A DNA stretch of 47,597 bases from an uncultured Bacteroidales bacterium (GTDB lineage Bacteria; Bacteroidota; Bacteroidia; Bacteroidales; Paludibacteraceae). The notes under the pieces are model-generated. The model searched no databases. It saw nothing but the letters and a program-made list of their open reading frames with translations, and was not told where the DNA came from. This document shows positions 25,946 to 34,718 of this stretch, piece after piece (position 1 is the first letter of the stretch; each line of letters starts with the position of its first letter). Location of the stretch: contig CAKUYO010000018.1 of assembly GCA_934716995.1 (NCBI GenBank), positions 1-47,597 on the forward strand, read 5' to 3'. The translations under genes and the position numbers were made by a program.

Positions 25946-25990
25946 TTAAGGACATTAAGGTCGTTAAAGTCCTTCAGGTCGTTAATAATC
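25946..25990. repeat. Tandem 9-bp repeat
   Basis: TTAAGGACA, TTAAGGTCG, TTAAAGTCC, TTCAGGTCG, TTAATAATC just upstream of the GH43 start. The unit resembles that at 6050-6094. Confidence 0.7.
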
Positions 25991-26198
25991 TTTAGCGGGT
26001 CTGTCGTTAAAAAATGAAATCAAAAAACAACACAACCGGATTTGTACCTTGCGGCAGACTTATACCACTAACTAATTACTAATCAACTAAATTTTGTACT
26101 AACCAATCAATTACTTTTTCTCTTTGATACCCGGAGGCAAACCAACGCCTCCGAGCAAATACGGTTTACACTGTTGTGTACTTTTGCTACACCGTTGT

Positions 26199-28346
26199 TT
26201 AGCGGACTACAGCACCGGTAGCCGTGTACATCACGCCGTCGCGAACGATATAGAGCGCACCGTTGTACATCACCTTAACGGGAGCGGTGGCATTGCTGAT
26301 CACCTCATCGATAGCCATCTCTTTGCCATTGAGCACCACTTCTACACCTTCAGGCTGTGCGGGCAAGTAGAAATATACATAGCCCTCTGCATCGGTATAG
26401 ACATCCTTGATACCATAGTTGGTGCCGAGAACGATGTCGCCGATATGACCTTCCGTAATCATCGTGCTGCTGGAAGCACCCTGCATGTGCGCTTTGAACA
26501 AAGCGAGGTCGGTACCCTCAGCGTTCTTGGCAGCAATAGCCGTCGGGAAAGCCGACAGGTCAGAGCGGCAAGCCTTGACAGAACCGCCCGTAACAACAAT
26601 ATTCACAGAAGCCTTGTCGCCTTTTACTACGCCCAGCGGAACCAAGTTGTCGTCCGCGCCCCACGAAGACTCGTTAGAACCGGCAGCAGCCACAACAGTA
26701 CCGCCATTGATAGTAATAGTACCTTCGCCTTTGGATTGCCCCCATTGCGAATAACCGGTACCGATACCTGCACCTTGTGCACCACCCATAGCCACAATCT
26801 GTCCGCCATTGATAGTGATATTGTGCGCATCGCAATCTACCGAAGCACCGATAGCAGGAGACTCCCACTCAGCCTTGGCCTCAATAATACCGCTGTTGAT
26901 AGTAATATCACCCGAAGCCATCACTTTGCTCTTCGGACGCGGTGTAGAACCGATAGCAGCCGCCCAGCCTTTGGAAGTACAATGCAGTTCGGCATTGTCT
27001 TCACCGTTGAGAATCACATTACCTTTTGCCTCGAGACCGCAACCCGGGTCGCAAGTACTCTTGAGCGTATTGACACCCTTGAAAGCGATAGTGGCATTGG
27101 TGCCTTCGCCTACGAGCATTGCACTGACACCTGCGTCTTTTGCACCGGTAACCTCTACATTCACACCGTCAAGCGTGATATTGATGTCGCCGAGATCGGT
27201 AGCCACGATAATCGGGAAGGTACAAGCCGTTCCGTCGCCTTGCAGCAGATAGTCGCCCGCAGCCTTGATCAGGATATTTTTGGTAACAGTGCTGTTTACG
27301 AGGATGGTGGTCGTTTCGCCGGGCTGAGGTTTGTCAGGCACTTCGCCTTCCTGCAACTTCACGCCGTTGATAACCACTTCGGCGTTCTGTGCGCTCTCCG
27401 GCAAATAGAAATAGAGTTTGCCTTCGGCATCAGTATAGACCCCGTTGATACCGTAATCTTTGCCTAATTCCACATCTCCGATATGTCCCTCGGTAACCAA
27501 TGTAGAGGGGGCACCGGGCAATGTATAGGTAAACAGCATAACCGACTCCGTACCATCGGTAGCATCCACAACAACGCCGTTCATCTCGCCCTTTTCGCCC
27601 TTGGCTATAACAGAGCCGCCCGATACAACCGTGGATACCGAATTGCGGTGGGTTTTACTCTTACCGACAGCACGGTTGTCATTATAGTAGCCGGATTGGG
27701 CATTTATAACACCGCCGTTGATCGTGATGACAGCATCGCCCGTGCTGCAATAAGACGCACCGATAGCCGACGAGTATGCACCACCGGTAGCATTAATCTG
27801 TCCGCCGTTGATCGTGATATTGCCCAGACGGCCTGCGTTGCTGGCACCGATAGCCGCAGACTCGCTGCCGCTTTGCGCATAGATCACACCGCCGTTGATC
27901 GTGATATTGCCACCGGCAGCACTGTTCTTGGTTGTACCGATAGCCGCAGAACGACCGGCACCCTTGCAATCCAGTGTATCCGCAACCGTACCATTGATAA
28001 TCAGATCACCTGCAGCCTCAATACCGCAGCCGTTCTTGCCATGGAAAGAGTTGGCACCTTTTACATTCAGCACAACCACCGAGTTGGCACCGATGTTTAT
28101 TGCGCTGGCATCATCTTTCTCAATAACGATGTTTGCGTTCTCCACAGTAACAAAGACGGTATCCGCAATGTCAGCACTTACGACAACCGGCATTGTGCAA
28201 TTGGTACCGTCGCCCTGGAGGGTATAACTCCCCGCAGCGGAAATCTTGACAATGTCTGCCACCCCGCTATTGACAGCGATGGTCTCGGCTTGCATCATAC
28301 CGCACGAGAGAGCGGCAGCAGCCATACAGAAGAATAACTTTTTCAT
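26199..28346 (-). CDS. Secreted beta-helix protein with internal duplication
   Basis: A 715-residue exported protein (signal peptide KKLFFCMAAAALSCGMMQA). It consists of two homologous halves (about 20-340 and 345-690). Each opens with a block such as AAGSYTLQGDGTNCTMPVVV, runs through repeats of the type NITINGGQI/GAAIG typical of right-handed beta-helices, and closes with EGHIGDVELGKDYGINGVYT then DAEGKLYFYLP. It resembles carbohydrate-binding beta-helix proteins of the Cthe_2159 kind; no lyase residues are evident. The tail NGALYIVRDGVMYTATGAVV resembles that of the protein at 16322. Between GH16 and GH43 genes, a glycan-binding role is plausible but unproven. Confidence 0.8.
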   Translation of the reverse strand: MKKLFFCMAAAALSCGMMQAETIAVNSGVADIVKISAAGSYTLQGDGTNCTMPVVVSADIADTVFVTVENANIVIEKDDASAINIGANSVVVLNVKGANSFHGKNGCGIEAAGDLIINGTVADTLDCKGAGRSAAIGTTKNSAAGGNITINGGVIYAQSGSESAAIGASNAGRLGNITINGGQINATGGAYSSAIGASYCSTGDAVITINGGVINAQSGYYNDNRAVGKSKTHRNSVSTVVSGGSVIAKGEKGEMNGVVVDATDGTESVMLFTYTLPGAPSTLVTEGHIGDVELGKDYGINGVYTDAEGKLYFYLPESAQNAEVVINGVKLQEGEVPDKPQPGETTTILVNSTVTKNILIKAAGDYLLQGDGTACTFPIIVATDLGDINITLDGVNVEVTGAKDAGVSAMLVGEGTNATIAFKGVNTLKSTCDPGCGLEAKGNVILNGEDNAELHCTSKGWAAAIGSTPRPKSKVMASGDITINSGIIEAKAEWESPAIGASVDCDAHNITINGGQIVAMGGAQGAGIGTGYSQWGQSKGEGTITINGGTVVAAAGSNESSWGADDNLVPLGVVKGDKASVNIVVTGGSVKACRSDLSAFPTAIAAKNAEGTDLALFKAHMQGASSSTMITEGHIGDIVLGTNYGIKDVYTDAEGYVYFYLPAQPEGVEVVLNGKEMAIDEVISNATAPVKVMYNGALYIVRDGVMYTATGAVVR

Positions 28347-28385
28347 GTGTTTTATGGTTTAATGTTGTGTTTTTTATGTGTAAGT

Positions 28386-28440
28386 TCCTACACGCCTGCG
28401 TTGCGGCGTGAGAAAAATAAAGGAAATGAAAGAAAGAACA
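28386..28440. repeat. GC hairpin plus purine-tract repeat, copy 2
   Basis: TTCCTACACGCCTGCGTTGC then GGCGTGAGAAAAATAAAGG and further purines; directly joined to the dispersed repeat at 28443. Confidence 0.65.
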
Positions 28441-28442
28441 GA

Positions 28443-28520
28443 AACGTTAATTATCGTGTAATTAGACGTTAATTATTTTTTTGAACATATAATTAATAAC
28501 CACGAATCAGACATTAATTC
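28443..28520. repeat. GAACGTTAATT-type dispersed repeat, copy 6
   Basis: Left part AACGTTAATTATCGTGTAAT then TAGACGTTAATT; right part GAACATATAATTAATAACCA then CGAATCAGACATTAATTC. About 100 bp upstream of the beta-helix protein start. Confidence 0.83.
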
Positions 28521-28548
28521 TTTGTTCTTCGTCCTTTATTCTGGGTTT

Positions 28549-28585
28549 AATTATCCGTTGGCGGAGTTTCCGCCAACGGATAATT
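28549..28585 (-). terminator. Perfect 17-bp hairpin after the Ig-like lipoprotein gene
   Basis: AATTATCCGTTGGCGGA (28549-28565), loop GTT, TCCGCCAACGGATAATT (28569-28585). It lies 5 bp beyond the stop. The U-tract is weak on the minus strand, so it may partly act as an mRNA stabiliser between PUL genes. Confidence 0.75.
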
Positions 28586-28590
28586 GGATA

Positions 28591-29544
28591 TTACTTCTTC
28601 TCAGGAGTGTACGTACGGTCAACACACAACTCAAACGGTTTGCTGCCGCCTTCCCAAGAGAGGTGTCCTTTGCTCTCGCTGACAGTGAAACTGCCGTCTG
28701 CGGGGTTGTACCATGCGATACCCGGAGTAGAGGTATATTTGCCGTTCTCCCATCCGAGATAACCGGAGATACAACTTGCGATAACCTTCATCACTTTGCA
28801 GCCCGGGTGTGCGGGATCGTCCTGGTCAGTAAGGAGCAGAGCCACAGCAGCGTGTCCGTACTCGGTAGCACCTGCATAACCGATACCGGAAGTTACAAAT
28901 ACATTGTCCGGATCATCAATCTTGGTATCAGCAGCCACAGCCTCGAAGAACTCGGCAGCCTCCGACTTTGCACTGCCCTTGAACAGAATAGCGCAAGGCT
29001 TGTTGTTGTCGAAATCGCGTTTGGTGCAGATATACGTACCCGTCCAAGTTTTCGGACCATAGTACTCATCCCACTTGTTGCCCCACGAGTCGTGCTGGTA
29101 ACCGTACTCCTTGGAGGTAGAGGTGATGGTGTAGGTGCAATCGGTGTTGATGTTGTTCTTACCCGAGTTGGTAACGGTAACCTTGAGCGGAGCAGCCTTT
29201 TTCTGTGCGTCCTTTACGGTAACCACTGTTGCACCGGCTTTGATACCCTTGATGGTAATTACTTTGTCTGCCACGGTAGCCTCAGCGATGGTAGCGTCAG
29301 CCGAGATAACCTCGTAGCCGCCATTGCCCGAAGTGATGTTTACCTCTGCGGTCTCGCCTACCAATACTTCCAGTTCCGCGGGGTCGATAGTCAGGTTTAC
29401 AACCTCACCATTGTCGCCGCCGTTGTTGTCCTCTCCACCATCGGGAGTGTTGCGCTCTTTACAAGATGGCATAGCCACCATTGCAACTGTTGCCAAGCCG
29501 AAGAACATAGCCTTCACGCCTGTAGAAAAAAATGATTTTTTCAT
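28591..29544 (-). CDS. Ig-like (BIG2-type) lipoprotein of the PUL
   Basis: 317 residues from ATG 29544 (MKKSFFSTGVKAMFFGLATV); a longer in-frame start exists only because the upstream ATGCACA repeat happens to encode MHNAQF. The lipobox AMPSC gives Cys28. An acidic Gly/Asn/Asp linker follows, then a bacterial Ig-like domain (about 43-125: VVNLTIDPAELEVLVGETAE) and a 190-residue C-terminal region that I do not recognise. Position between GH16 and the beta-helix gene, and the lipid anchor plus Ig spacer plus distal domain, fit a surface glycan-binding protein. That role is inferred from layout only. Confidence 0.75.
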   Translation of the reverse strand: MKKSFFSTGVKAMFFGLATVAMVAMPSCKERNTPDGGEDNNGGDNGEVVNLTIDPAELEVLVGETAEVNITSGNGGYEVISADATIAEATVADKVITIKGIKAGATVVTVKDAQKKAAPLKVTVTNSGKNNINTDCTYTITSTSKEYGYQHDSWGNKWDEYYGPKTWTGTYICTKRDFDNNKPCAILFKGSAKSEAAEFFEAVAADTKIDDPDNVFVTSGIGYAGATEYGHAAVALLLTDQDDPAHPGCKVMKVIASCISGYLGWENGKYTSTPGIAWYNPADGSFTVSESKGHLSWEGGSKPFELCVDRTYTPEKK

Positions 29545-29578
29545 GATTGAATAAAGTTTGTTGTTTATTTGTTTAATT

Positions 29579-29612
29579 ATGAATTGTGCATTATGCATTG
29601 TGCATTGTGCAT
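29579..29612. repeat. ATGCACA repeat, reverse orientation
   Basis: ATGAATTGTGCATTATGCAT then TGTGCATTGTGCAT. On the minus strand it lies between the GH16 stop and the next start and gives a spurious start for the Ig-like lipoprotein. Confidence 0.8.
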
Positions 29613-29615
29613 TGA

Positions 29616-31082
29616 TTACTTGTCTTGCGGAAGACGGGTGCGCTGGTAAACGCGGATATAGTCGATCAGGTACTCGGCGGGGAAGAGCGAGTTGTCAATC
29701 GTACCGCCGTTGTTGCCGCCGATAGCCAAATTGAGCCACAGGCTGTGTCCGAAGCCCTCGCAGCGATAGCGGTAGGGATTCTCGTAGTCGCCTTTGTAAC
29801 CCTTGTTGAATGTCTTGTTCACATCCACCTCATTGAGGAGTTCGTCGTCCAGGAAGATTTTGAGGTATTCCTCCGTCCATTCCAATCTCCATGTATGGAA
29901 CTCGTTGCGCCAGTTGGGGTTCTTTTCCTCGAAATGGCTCATCGGGGTTTTGCTGCTGTCCCATACGGGCGACCATGCGCTGGTACCGCCCCATGCAGCG
30001 TTGGCAAGGATACCCTCCTTGTAGTATTCCATAATATCCAACTCACCGTTCTGCGGCCAATCGAACATATTGCCCACTTGCCAGATAGCCGGCCACATAC
30101 CGCCGCCTGTAGGGATTTTCGCACGGCACTCCACGATACCGTAGCAGTAAACAAACGAATCGCAAGTACGGAGCGAAGCCGAGGTATAGGAGTGGGTCTT
30201 GCCGTCCGAACCCATATGATTGCGGCGAGCCACGATATGCAGGTAGCCGTCTTTGGTAAATGCATTCTCCGGACTCTTGCTGTAGAACTGGTTCTCGTTG
30301 TTGCGGATCTTCTCGCCCTCCTCAAACGTCCACACCTTGCTCAGGTCTTCGTTGTCCTGGTTGAACTCCTCGGCGAAAACGAGTTGGTACTCGCCGTCCA
30401 TAGGAATACTGCCCGTCTGCACCTCAAGCACATCGCTCTTCACCGCCTCGTCGCTGCCTTCCAGAACGGCATAGCCTTGGATCTGATAGGTGGTAAAAGC
30501 ATCCAGCCCTTCGATCTTGTACTCCGTGGTGGTCTCGTTGGGAAGAAGCACATCCTTTGCCGGCGTAGTGGCAGAACGCACCTTGTAGGTAAGTCCCTTG
30601 GTATAGATAGTGGCAGCCGAAGCCACATTCACGCGAACAGTGATGCTGTTCTCGGTCTTATCCACCAACTCTACACGTACGGGCGCACCCGTAGTAACCG
30701 AAACGGTCCCGGTTTTCAGTTCATTGCCGTTGCCGAGGGTGGCATGGGCGGTCAAGAGGTAGGTAGTGTTGTTGTTGAGGTTTTTGAGCGTAACGACATT
30801 TTTCTTACCTGCTTCAACCGCCGAAAGCATCTCCATATTGGAGTCTTCGGGTTTACCTTCAGCAGCATAATGTACGTACGCGAAACTGATGTCCGAAGCG
30901 GACTGAATGAATACTTCGGCAGTAATTTCGTTCTTACCGACATACTGCACTTCCAGTGCGATAGAATCGCTCTTTTCACCCTCATCGGGGGGGGTAACAG
31001 GAGTCTTGTCGCAAGCCGTCAGAACGGCTGCAAATACGGTTACGATGGAAAAGAACATCGACTTAAGGAATAATTTTTTCAT
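29616..31082 (-). CDS. GH16 endo-beta-1,3-glycanase lipoprotein
   Basis: A 488-residue lipoprotein (VLTAC, Cys24). Two fibronectin-III-like modules (about 38-130 and 135-223) precede a GH16 domain (228-485). The catalytic stretch NGELDIMEYY has nucleophile Glu347, helper Asp349 and acid/base Glu352, the beta-bulge ExDxxE form of laminarinase-like GH16. Aromatic residues such as GGGMWPAIWQ line the cleft. It should cut beta-1,3-glucan or beta-1,3-galactan internally; the neighbouring GH43 and GH2 favour galactan. The promoter -7 box is at 31169-31176 with the putative operator at 31198-31225 in place of a -33 box. Confidence 0.93.
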   Translation of the reverse strand: MKKLFLKSMFFSIVTVFAAVLTACDKTPVTPPDEGEKSDSIALEVQYVGKNEITAEVFIQSASDISFAYVHYAAEGKPEDSNMEMLSAVEAGKKNVVTLKNLNNNTTYLLTAHATLGNGNELKTGTVSVTTGAPVRVELVDKTENSITVRVNVASAATIYTKGLTYKVRSATTPAKDVLLPNETTTEYKIEGLDAFTTYQIQGYAVLEGSDEAVKSDVLEVQTGSIPMDGEYQLVFAEEFNQDNEDLSKVWTFEEGEKIRNNENQFYSKSPENAFTKDGYLHIVARRNHMGSDGKTHSYTSASLRTCDSFVYCYGIVECRAKIPTGGGMWPAIWQVGNMFDWPQNGELDIMEYYKEGILANAAWGGTSAWSPVWDSSKTPMSHFEEKNPNWRNEFHTWRLEWTEEYLKIFLDDELLNEVDVNKTFNKGYKGDYENPYRYRCEGFGHSLWLNLAIGGNNGGTIDNSLFPAEYLIDYIRVYQRTRLPQDK

Positions 31083-31168
31083 TGTTAAAGGTATACTTGT
31101 TTTTTTGTATTAGACTACTTCGGTTTTTTCGTCTTTTTCGGGTGCCGGTGCACTTTCGATTTCGGGTG

Positions 31169-31176
31169 CAAAAGTA
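31169..31176 (-). promoter_or_regulatory. -7 box of the GH16 gene
   Basis: Minus strand TACTTTTG. No TTTG lies 20 bp upstream; the putative operator occupies that position. Confidence 0.7.
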
Positions 31177-31197
31177 CAACAAAGGATCAAAATTGTG

Positions 31198-31225
31198 GTT
31201 TAACTATTTCCAAAAAAGGTTGAAA
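31198..31225 (-). promoter_or_regulatory. Putative PUL operator, GH16 copy
   Basis: Plus-strand reading GTTTAACTATTTCC then AAAAAAGGTTGAAA. It matches the motif before the GH2 gene at most positions and begins 22 bp from the edge of the -7 box, exactly as there. A near-palindrome with TATTTCC and GG(A/T) halves. Confidence 0.7.
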
Positions 31226-31275
31226 TAATCAAAACCCTGCTATATAACATATAATTGACCGTTTATATTCTTGGA

Positions 31276-31394
31276 GAACGTTAATTATCGTATAATTAAT
31301 CGTTAATTTATCCTACGCACGCTTGCGCGGTGCGAGAGAAATAAAAGAAATAAAGCAGAAGAATTAACGTCTAATTACACGATAATTAACGTTC
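31276..31394. mobile_element. MITE-like element with 33-bp terminal inverted repeats
   Basis: The left end (31276-31308, GAACGTTAATTATCGTATAA then TTAATCGTTAATT) is an inverted copy of the right end (31362-31394), with three mismatches. The 53-bp interior is the GC hairpin plus purine-tract repeat (31311-31358). No transposase gene is present. It lies between the GH2 stop and the GH16 promoter. Confidence 0.6.
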
Positions 31395-31397
31395 TTA

Positions 31398-34300
31398 TTA
31401 TTTCACACGGAGGTTGAATGTAAAGGTGTACTCGTCCTTGTCAAGCAGGTACTCGGGGCGGGGAATGCTCTGCCACGAATCGATACAGCCCAGTCCCTGT
31501 TGCACAAGGTCGATATGCAGGTTCGTAAACGGCTGTTCACGTACCAGCAGACCGTGGCTCTGGCGGTCGGACTTGTGCATACCGTCATCGAGGTCGGCGT
31601 CTGTATAACGGAGTGCAGAAGCCGAGAACGGCTGTGCCGCCATCACCTGCAAACCGCGTCCTACACGGTTATGCACCTGCATATAGCGCATATCGGTATG
31701 GTTGCCGGTCTCCTGCGGACGTACATAAGGATAGTACTGCCCGCTCACGGGGGCGGTATATTTGCCGACAAGCGTGGAGAAATGACGGTCGGAATAGTTC
31801 TCCTCCGGACCACGCCCGTAGTAAGTCAGCAGGTCATACTGCGACGCAAGACGCATCTCCATACCGAAGCGGAACAGGTTGGGCATACCCGCTTTGCGGA
31901 TACTCTCCGACACTTGCAACGAGCCGTCCGCCATCAGCGCATAGTGCATCGTCAGGCGGGCATCCATATAGGTATATTCCGCCTCGGCTTGTCCGTCCGC
32001 CACATGCAGACGCTGCAACTTCCATTCGGGGTTGCGCCATACGGCGTATTTCTCTTGCAGACCTGCTCCGTAGTCGTTGTCGGTCGGTGCACGCCACAGC
32101 GAGGGCAGCATAGCCGTCTCGGGCAGCAGCATAGGCGTGTTGCCGTCCCACACCTGTATCAGCCAGCCCGTCAGTTTGCTGAATACGTAGGTAACCGTAC
32201 CCGACTGCAAAGTATAAGTCCCCGTGGTCTCATCGGTGATGCCGTCCGTTGCCTTTTCCGTGCAGATGCTCTGTGCGCGGGCGTGCAGCACAAACTGCTG
32301 CTTTGCCACCTCCCCCCCCGTGCGGTTGCGGTACGATACATTCAGGAACAACTCCTTGCCTTGGGGCAGGTCGGCACCCTCAAAAAGCGTATATTCCTTG
32401 CGTTCCTGCGGGGCTATCGGCAGGCTGTCCACCACACCCGAAAGCAGCGGTTCGCCGTCGGCTACAACCGTCCACTCGAGATGGGTATCCGCTATGGATA
32501 CAAAGAAGTTCTCGTTGTATATCTCCACCCTGCCCGTCAGCGAGTCGAGAAGCGATGTCCATATATTCTGCTGGATATACTTCGCTTCGTAGGCATGCGG
32601 ATTGGGCGTGCGGTCGGGGGCAAACAGTCCGTTGCAGTTGAAATTGTGGTCGGAGTGCAGAGCAGGCTCGAAATCGCCCTGGTAGGCAAAGAAGCAACGC
32701 CCGTCGGGGGCTTGTGTCCACAGCGCCTGATCGGCAAAATCCCAGATAAAGCCGCCCTGCAAAGCGGGATACTTGCGATACAAGTCCCAGTACTCGCGGA
32801 AACCGCCGAGCGAATTGCCCATCGCATGGGCATATTCGCACTGTATCATCGGTTTGGCGGGGTGTTGTGCAAATGCCTCGGTGTAGGCATAGTCGTAGTA
32901 CATCGGACAGAAAATATCCGTATGGCTGCGGGTTGCAGCCTGCTCATATTGCACGGGACGGGAGTTATCGCGCTGCTTGACCCAACGGTAGGCGTCCTCG
33001 AAGTTCTTTCCGTCGCCCGACTCGTTGCCCAATGACCATATGATAACAGAGGGGTGGTTCTTGTTCAGTTCCACATTCGTTTGGTTGCGCTCCAATATGG
33101 TAGTATGGTAAGCGGGGTTCTTGGCAATGGCTTTCTCCTCATACCCCATACCGTGCGCCTCTATGTTTGCCTCCGCCACCATATACAGACCGTAGCGGTC
33201 GCAGAGCGTGTACCAGTACGGATCATCCGGATAGTGGCACGTGCGCACGGCATTGAAATTGAACTGCTTCATCAGGCGCACGTCCTGCTCCATACGCTCG
33301 CGCGATACCACATAGCCCGTCAGCGGATCGAGTTCGTGGCGGTTCACGCCCTTGATCTGTATCGGCTGCCCGTTCACCAGCAGTTGGTTATCCGCAATCT
33401 CTATATGGCGGAAACCCACCTCCTGGCAGACTGTCTCCGCTGTCCTGCCATGCTTGTCCGACAGAACAAGGGTCAGACGGTACAGATTCGGCTCCTCCGC
33501 CGACCATGGACGTACGGCGGGCAGCACCACAGGCGCAATCGTCAGGCGGTTGCCTTGCACACGCTCGGTCTTGCTGAGAATAGTTTTGCCGTCAGCAGAA
33601 ACCAGCGTATAGGTCAGGTTGCAGCCGTTGGCATTTTTCAGTACCAGTTCCGCCGAGAAAAGTCCGTCTTTGTAGTCATTGGTCAGATCCTGCCCGATGA
33701 ACACATCTTCGATACGGCTTTTCGGGCGGGCATATACATACACGTCGCGGCTCAGTCCGCTCAACCGCCAGAAGTCCTGATCCTCCACATACGATCCATC
33801 GCACCAACGCATTACCTGCAATGCCACAAGGTTCTCGCCCGCGTGTACATACTTGGTAATATCAAAATGCGCCTGCGTCTTGCTGTCCTCGCTGTAACCG
33901 ACCGCCTTGCCGTTCACCCACACCTGCACATTCGAAGTGGCGGAACCCACGCACAGGAACACATCCTGCCCCTTCCATGCGGCGGGCAATGTGAAACGGC
34001 GGCGGTACGAACCGACATGGTTGTTCTGCTCGGGCACAAGCGGCGGGTTGTTCTCAAACTGATCCATCCATACATAACCTATATTGCGGTAGAAAGGCTT
34101 GCCGTAACCCGCCAATTCCTGACACGACGGCACCTGTATCTCGTTCCAGGCACTGTCGTCATATCCGAGTGTAAAAAAATCGGTCGGGCGCTGCGAGAGA
34201 TGTCTGCTCCAGCGGAAACGCCACGTGCCGTTGAGCGACAAGTACCGCTCCGACTGCGCAGGGTCTTGCGTCTCAGCCTTCTCCGCCGACTCGTATGCAA

Positions 34301-34433
34301 AGAAATCCGCCCGCGCCGGAAGACGGTTGATCTGATTCACATCCGCAGTCTGCCACGGCTCCGTTGCAGCCCGCAATGTGTCCGCAAAAAGGATATTTGC
34401 CAAAAGAAACAAAAAGAAAGAAACCTTTTTCAT
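31398..34433 (-). CDS. GH2 beta-galactosidase
   Basis: 1011 residues from ATG 34433 (MKKVSFFLFLLANILFADTL, a signal peptide; no lipobox, so periplasmic or soluble). The LacZ-type order is complete: sugar-binding jelly roll (about 50-225), two immunoglobulin-like domains around the TIM barrel, and the C-terminal Bgal_small_N beta-sandwich. Acid/base Glu471 is in LGNESGDG and nucleophile Glu533 in MIQCEYAHAMGNS. It releases terminal beta-galactose. It is the most upstream gene of the PUL run. Its -7 box is at 34469-34476 and the putative operator at 34498-34525. Confidence 0.95.
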   Translation of the reverse strand: MKKVSFFLFLLANILFADTLRAATEPWQTADVNQINRLPARADFFAYESAEKAETQDPAQSERYLSLNGTWRFRWSRHLSQRPTDFFTLGYDDSAWNEIQVPSCQELAGYGKPFYRNIGYVWMDQFENNPPLVPEQNNHVGSYRRRFTLPAAWKGQDVFLCVGSATSNVQVWVNGKAVGYSEDSKTQAHFDITKYVHAGENLVALQVMRWCDGSYVEDQDFWRLSGLSRDVYVYARPKSRIEDVFIGQDLTNDYKDGLFSAELVLKNANGCNLTYTLVSADGKTILSKTERVQGNRLTIAPVVLPAVRPWSAEEPNLYRLTLVLSDKHGRTAETVCQEVGFRHIEIADNQLLVNGQPIQIKGVNRHELDPLTGYVVSRERMEQDVRLMKQFNFNAVRTCHYPDDPYWYTLCDRYGLYMVAEANIEAHGMGYEEKAIAKNPAYHTTILERNQTNVELNKNHPSVIIWSLGNESGDGKNFEDAYRWVKQRDNSRPVQYEQAATRSHTDIFCPMYYDYAYTEAFAQHPAKPMIQCEYAHAMGNSLGGFREYWDLYRKYPALQGGFIWDFADQALWTQAPDGRCFFAYQGDFEPALHSDHNFNCNGLFAPDRTPNPHAYEAKYIQQNIWTSLLDSLTGRVEIYNENFFVSIADTHLEWTVVADGEPLLSGVVDSLPIAPQERKEYTLFEGADLPQGKELFLNVSYRNRTGGEVAKQQFVLHARAQSICTEKATDGITDETTGTYTLQSGTVTYVFSKLTGWLIQVWDGNTPMLLPETAMLPSLWRAPTDNDYGAGLQEKYAVWRNPEWKLQRLHVADGQAEAEYTYMDARLTMHYALMADGSLQVSESIRKAGMPNLFRFGMEMRLASQYDLLTYYGRGPEENYSDRHFSTLVGKYTAPVSGQYYPYVRPQETGNHTDMRYMQVHNRVGRGLQVMAAQPFSASALRYTDADLDDGMHKSDRQSHGLLVREQPFTNLHIDLVQQGLGCIDSWQSIPRPEYLLDKDEYTFTFNLRVK

Positions 34434-34468
34434 AGTACTTCGATTCATAGCATTTCGATTTTATGGCG

Positions 34469-34476
34469 CAAAGATA
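34469..34476 (-). promoter_or_regulatory. -7 box of the GH2 gene
   Basis: Minus strand TATCTTTG, with no TTTG at the -33 position; the putative operator replaces it. Confidence 0.75.
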
Positions 34477-34497
34477 CACTCTTTTCCGCACCCGCAC

Positions 34498-34525
34498 GTC
34501 GAACTATTTCCGGAAAAGGTCGAAA
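34498..34525 (-). promoter_or_regulatory. Putative PUL operator, GH2 copy
   Basis: Plus-strand reading GTCGAACTATTTCC then GGAAAAGGTCGAAA, a near-palindrome with TCGA at both flanks and TTTCCGGAAA in the centre. It begins 22 bp from the -7 box. An activator, probably an AraC-type HTCS output domain, would be well placed here. Confidence 0.75.
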
Positions 34526-34648
34526 GAGACAGAAAAATATCCTTTGCCGCAAGCGGTAAGAAAAATGGAAGCAAATCAAACCAAAGAAAATGCAAAAGAA
34601 AACTATTTACCCCTGCCCTTACCTCTCCCTATCATCTGTATAGCAGGT

Positions 34649-34704
34649 ATAGGTGATTGATAGGTGATTCCGCTTAGGATAGGCTTAGGATAGGCTTAGG
34701 ATAG
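34649..34704. repeat. Two tandem 11-bp arrays
   Basis: ATAGGTGATTG and ATAGGTGATTC (34649-34670), then three exact GCTTAGGATAG units (34672-34704). GCTTAGGATAG also ends the array at 40838-40870. Confidence 0.88.
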
Positions 34705-34718
34705 TAGGTGTTTCCGTT

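Noticed and set aside
26132..26153. Hairpin CGGAGGC/GCCTCCG as terminator of the beta-helix gene
   Set aside because: Only 7 bp and no T-run follows on the minus strand; too weak to call.
29545..29598. Extended N-terminus (MHNAQFIIKQ) of the Ig-like lipoprotein
   Set aside because: It is encoded by the ATGCACA repeat and would precede the signal peptide that starts at 29544.
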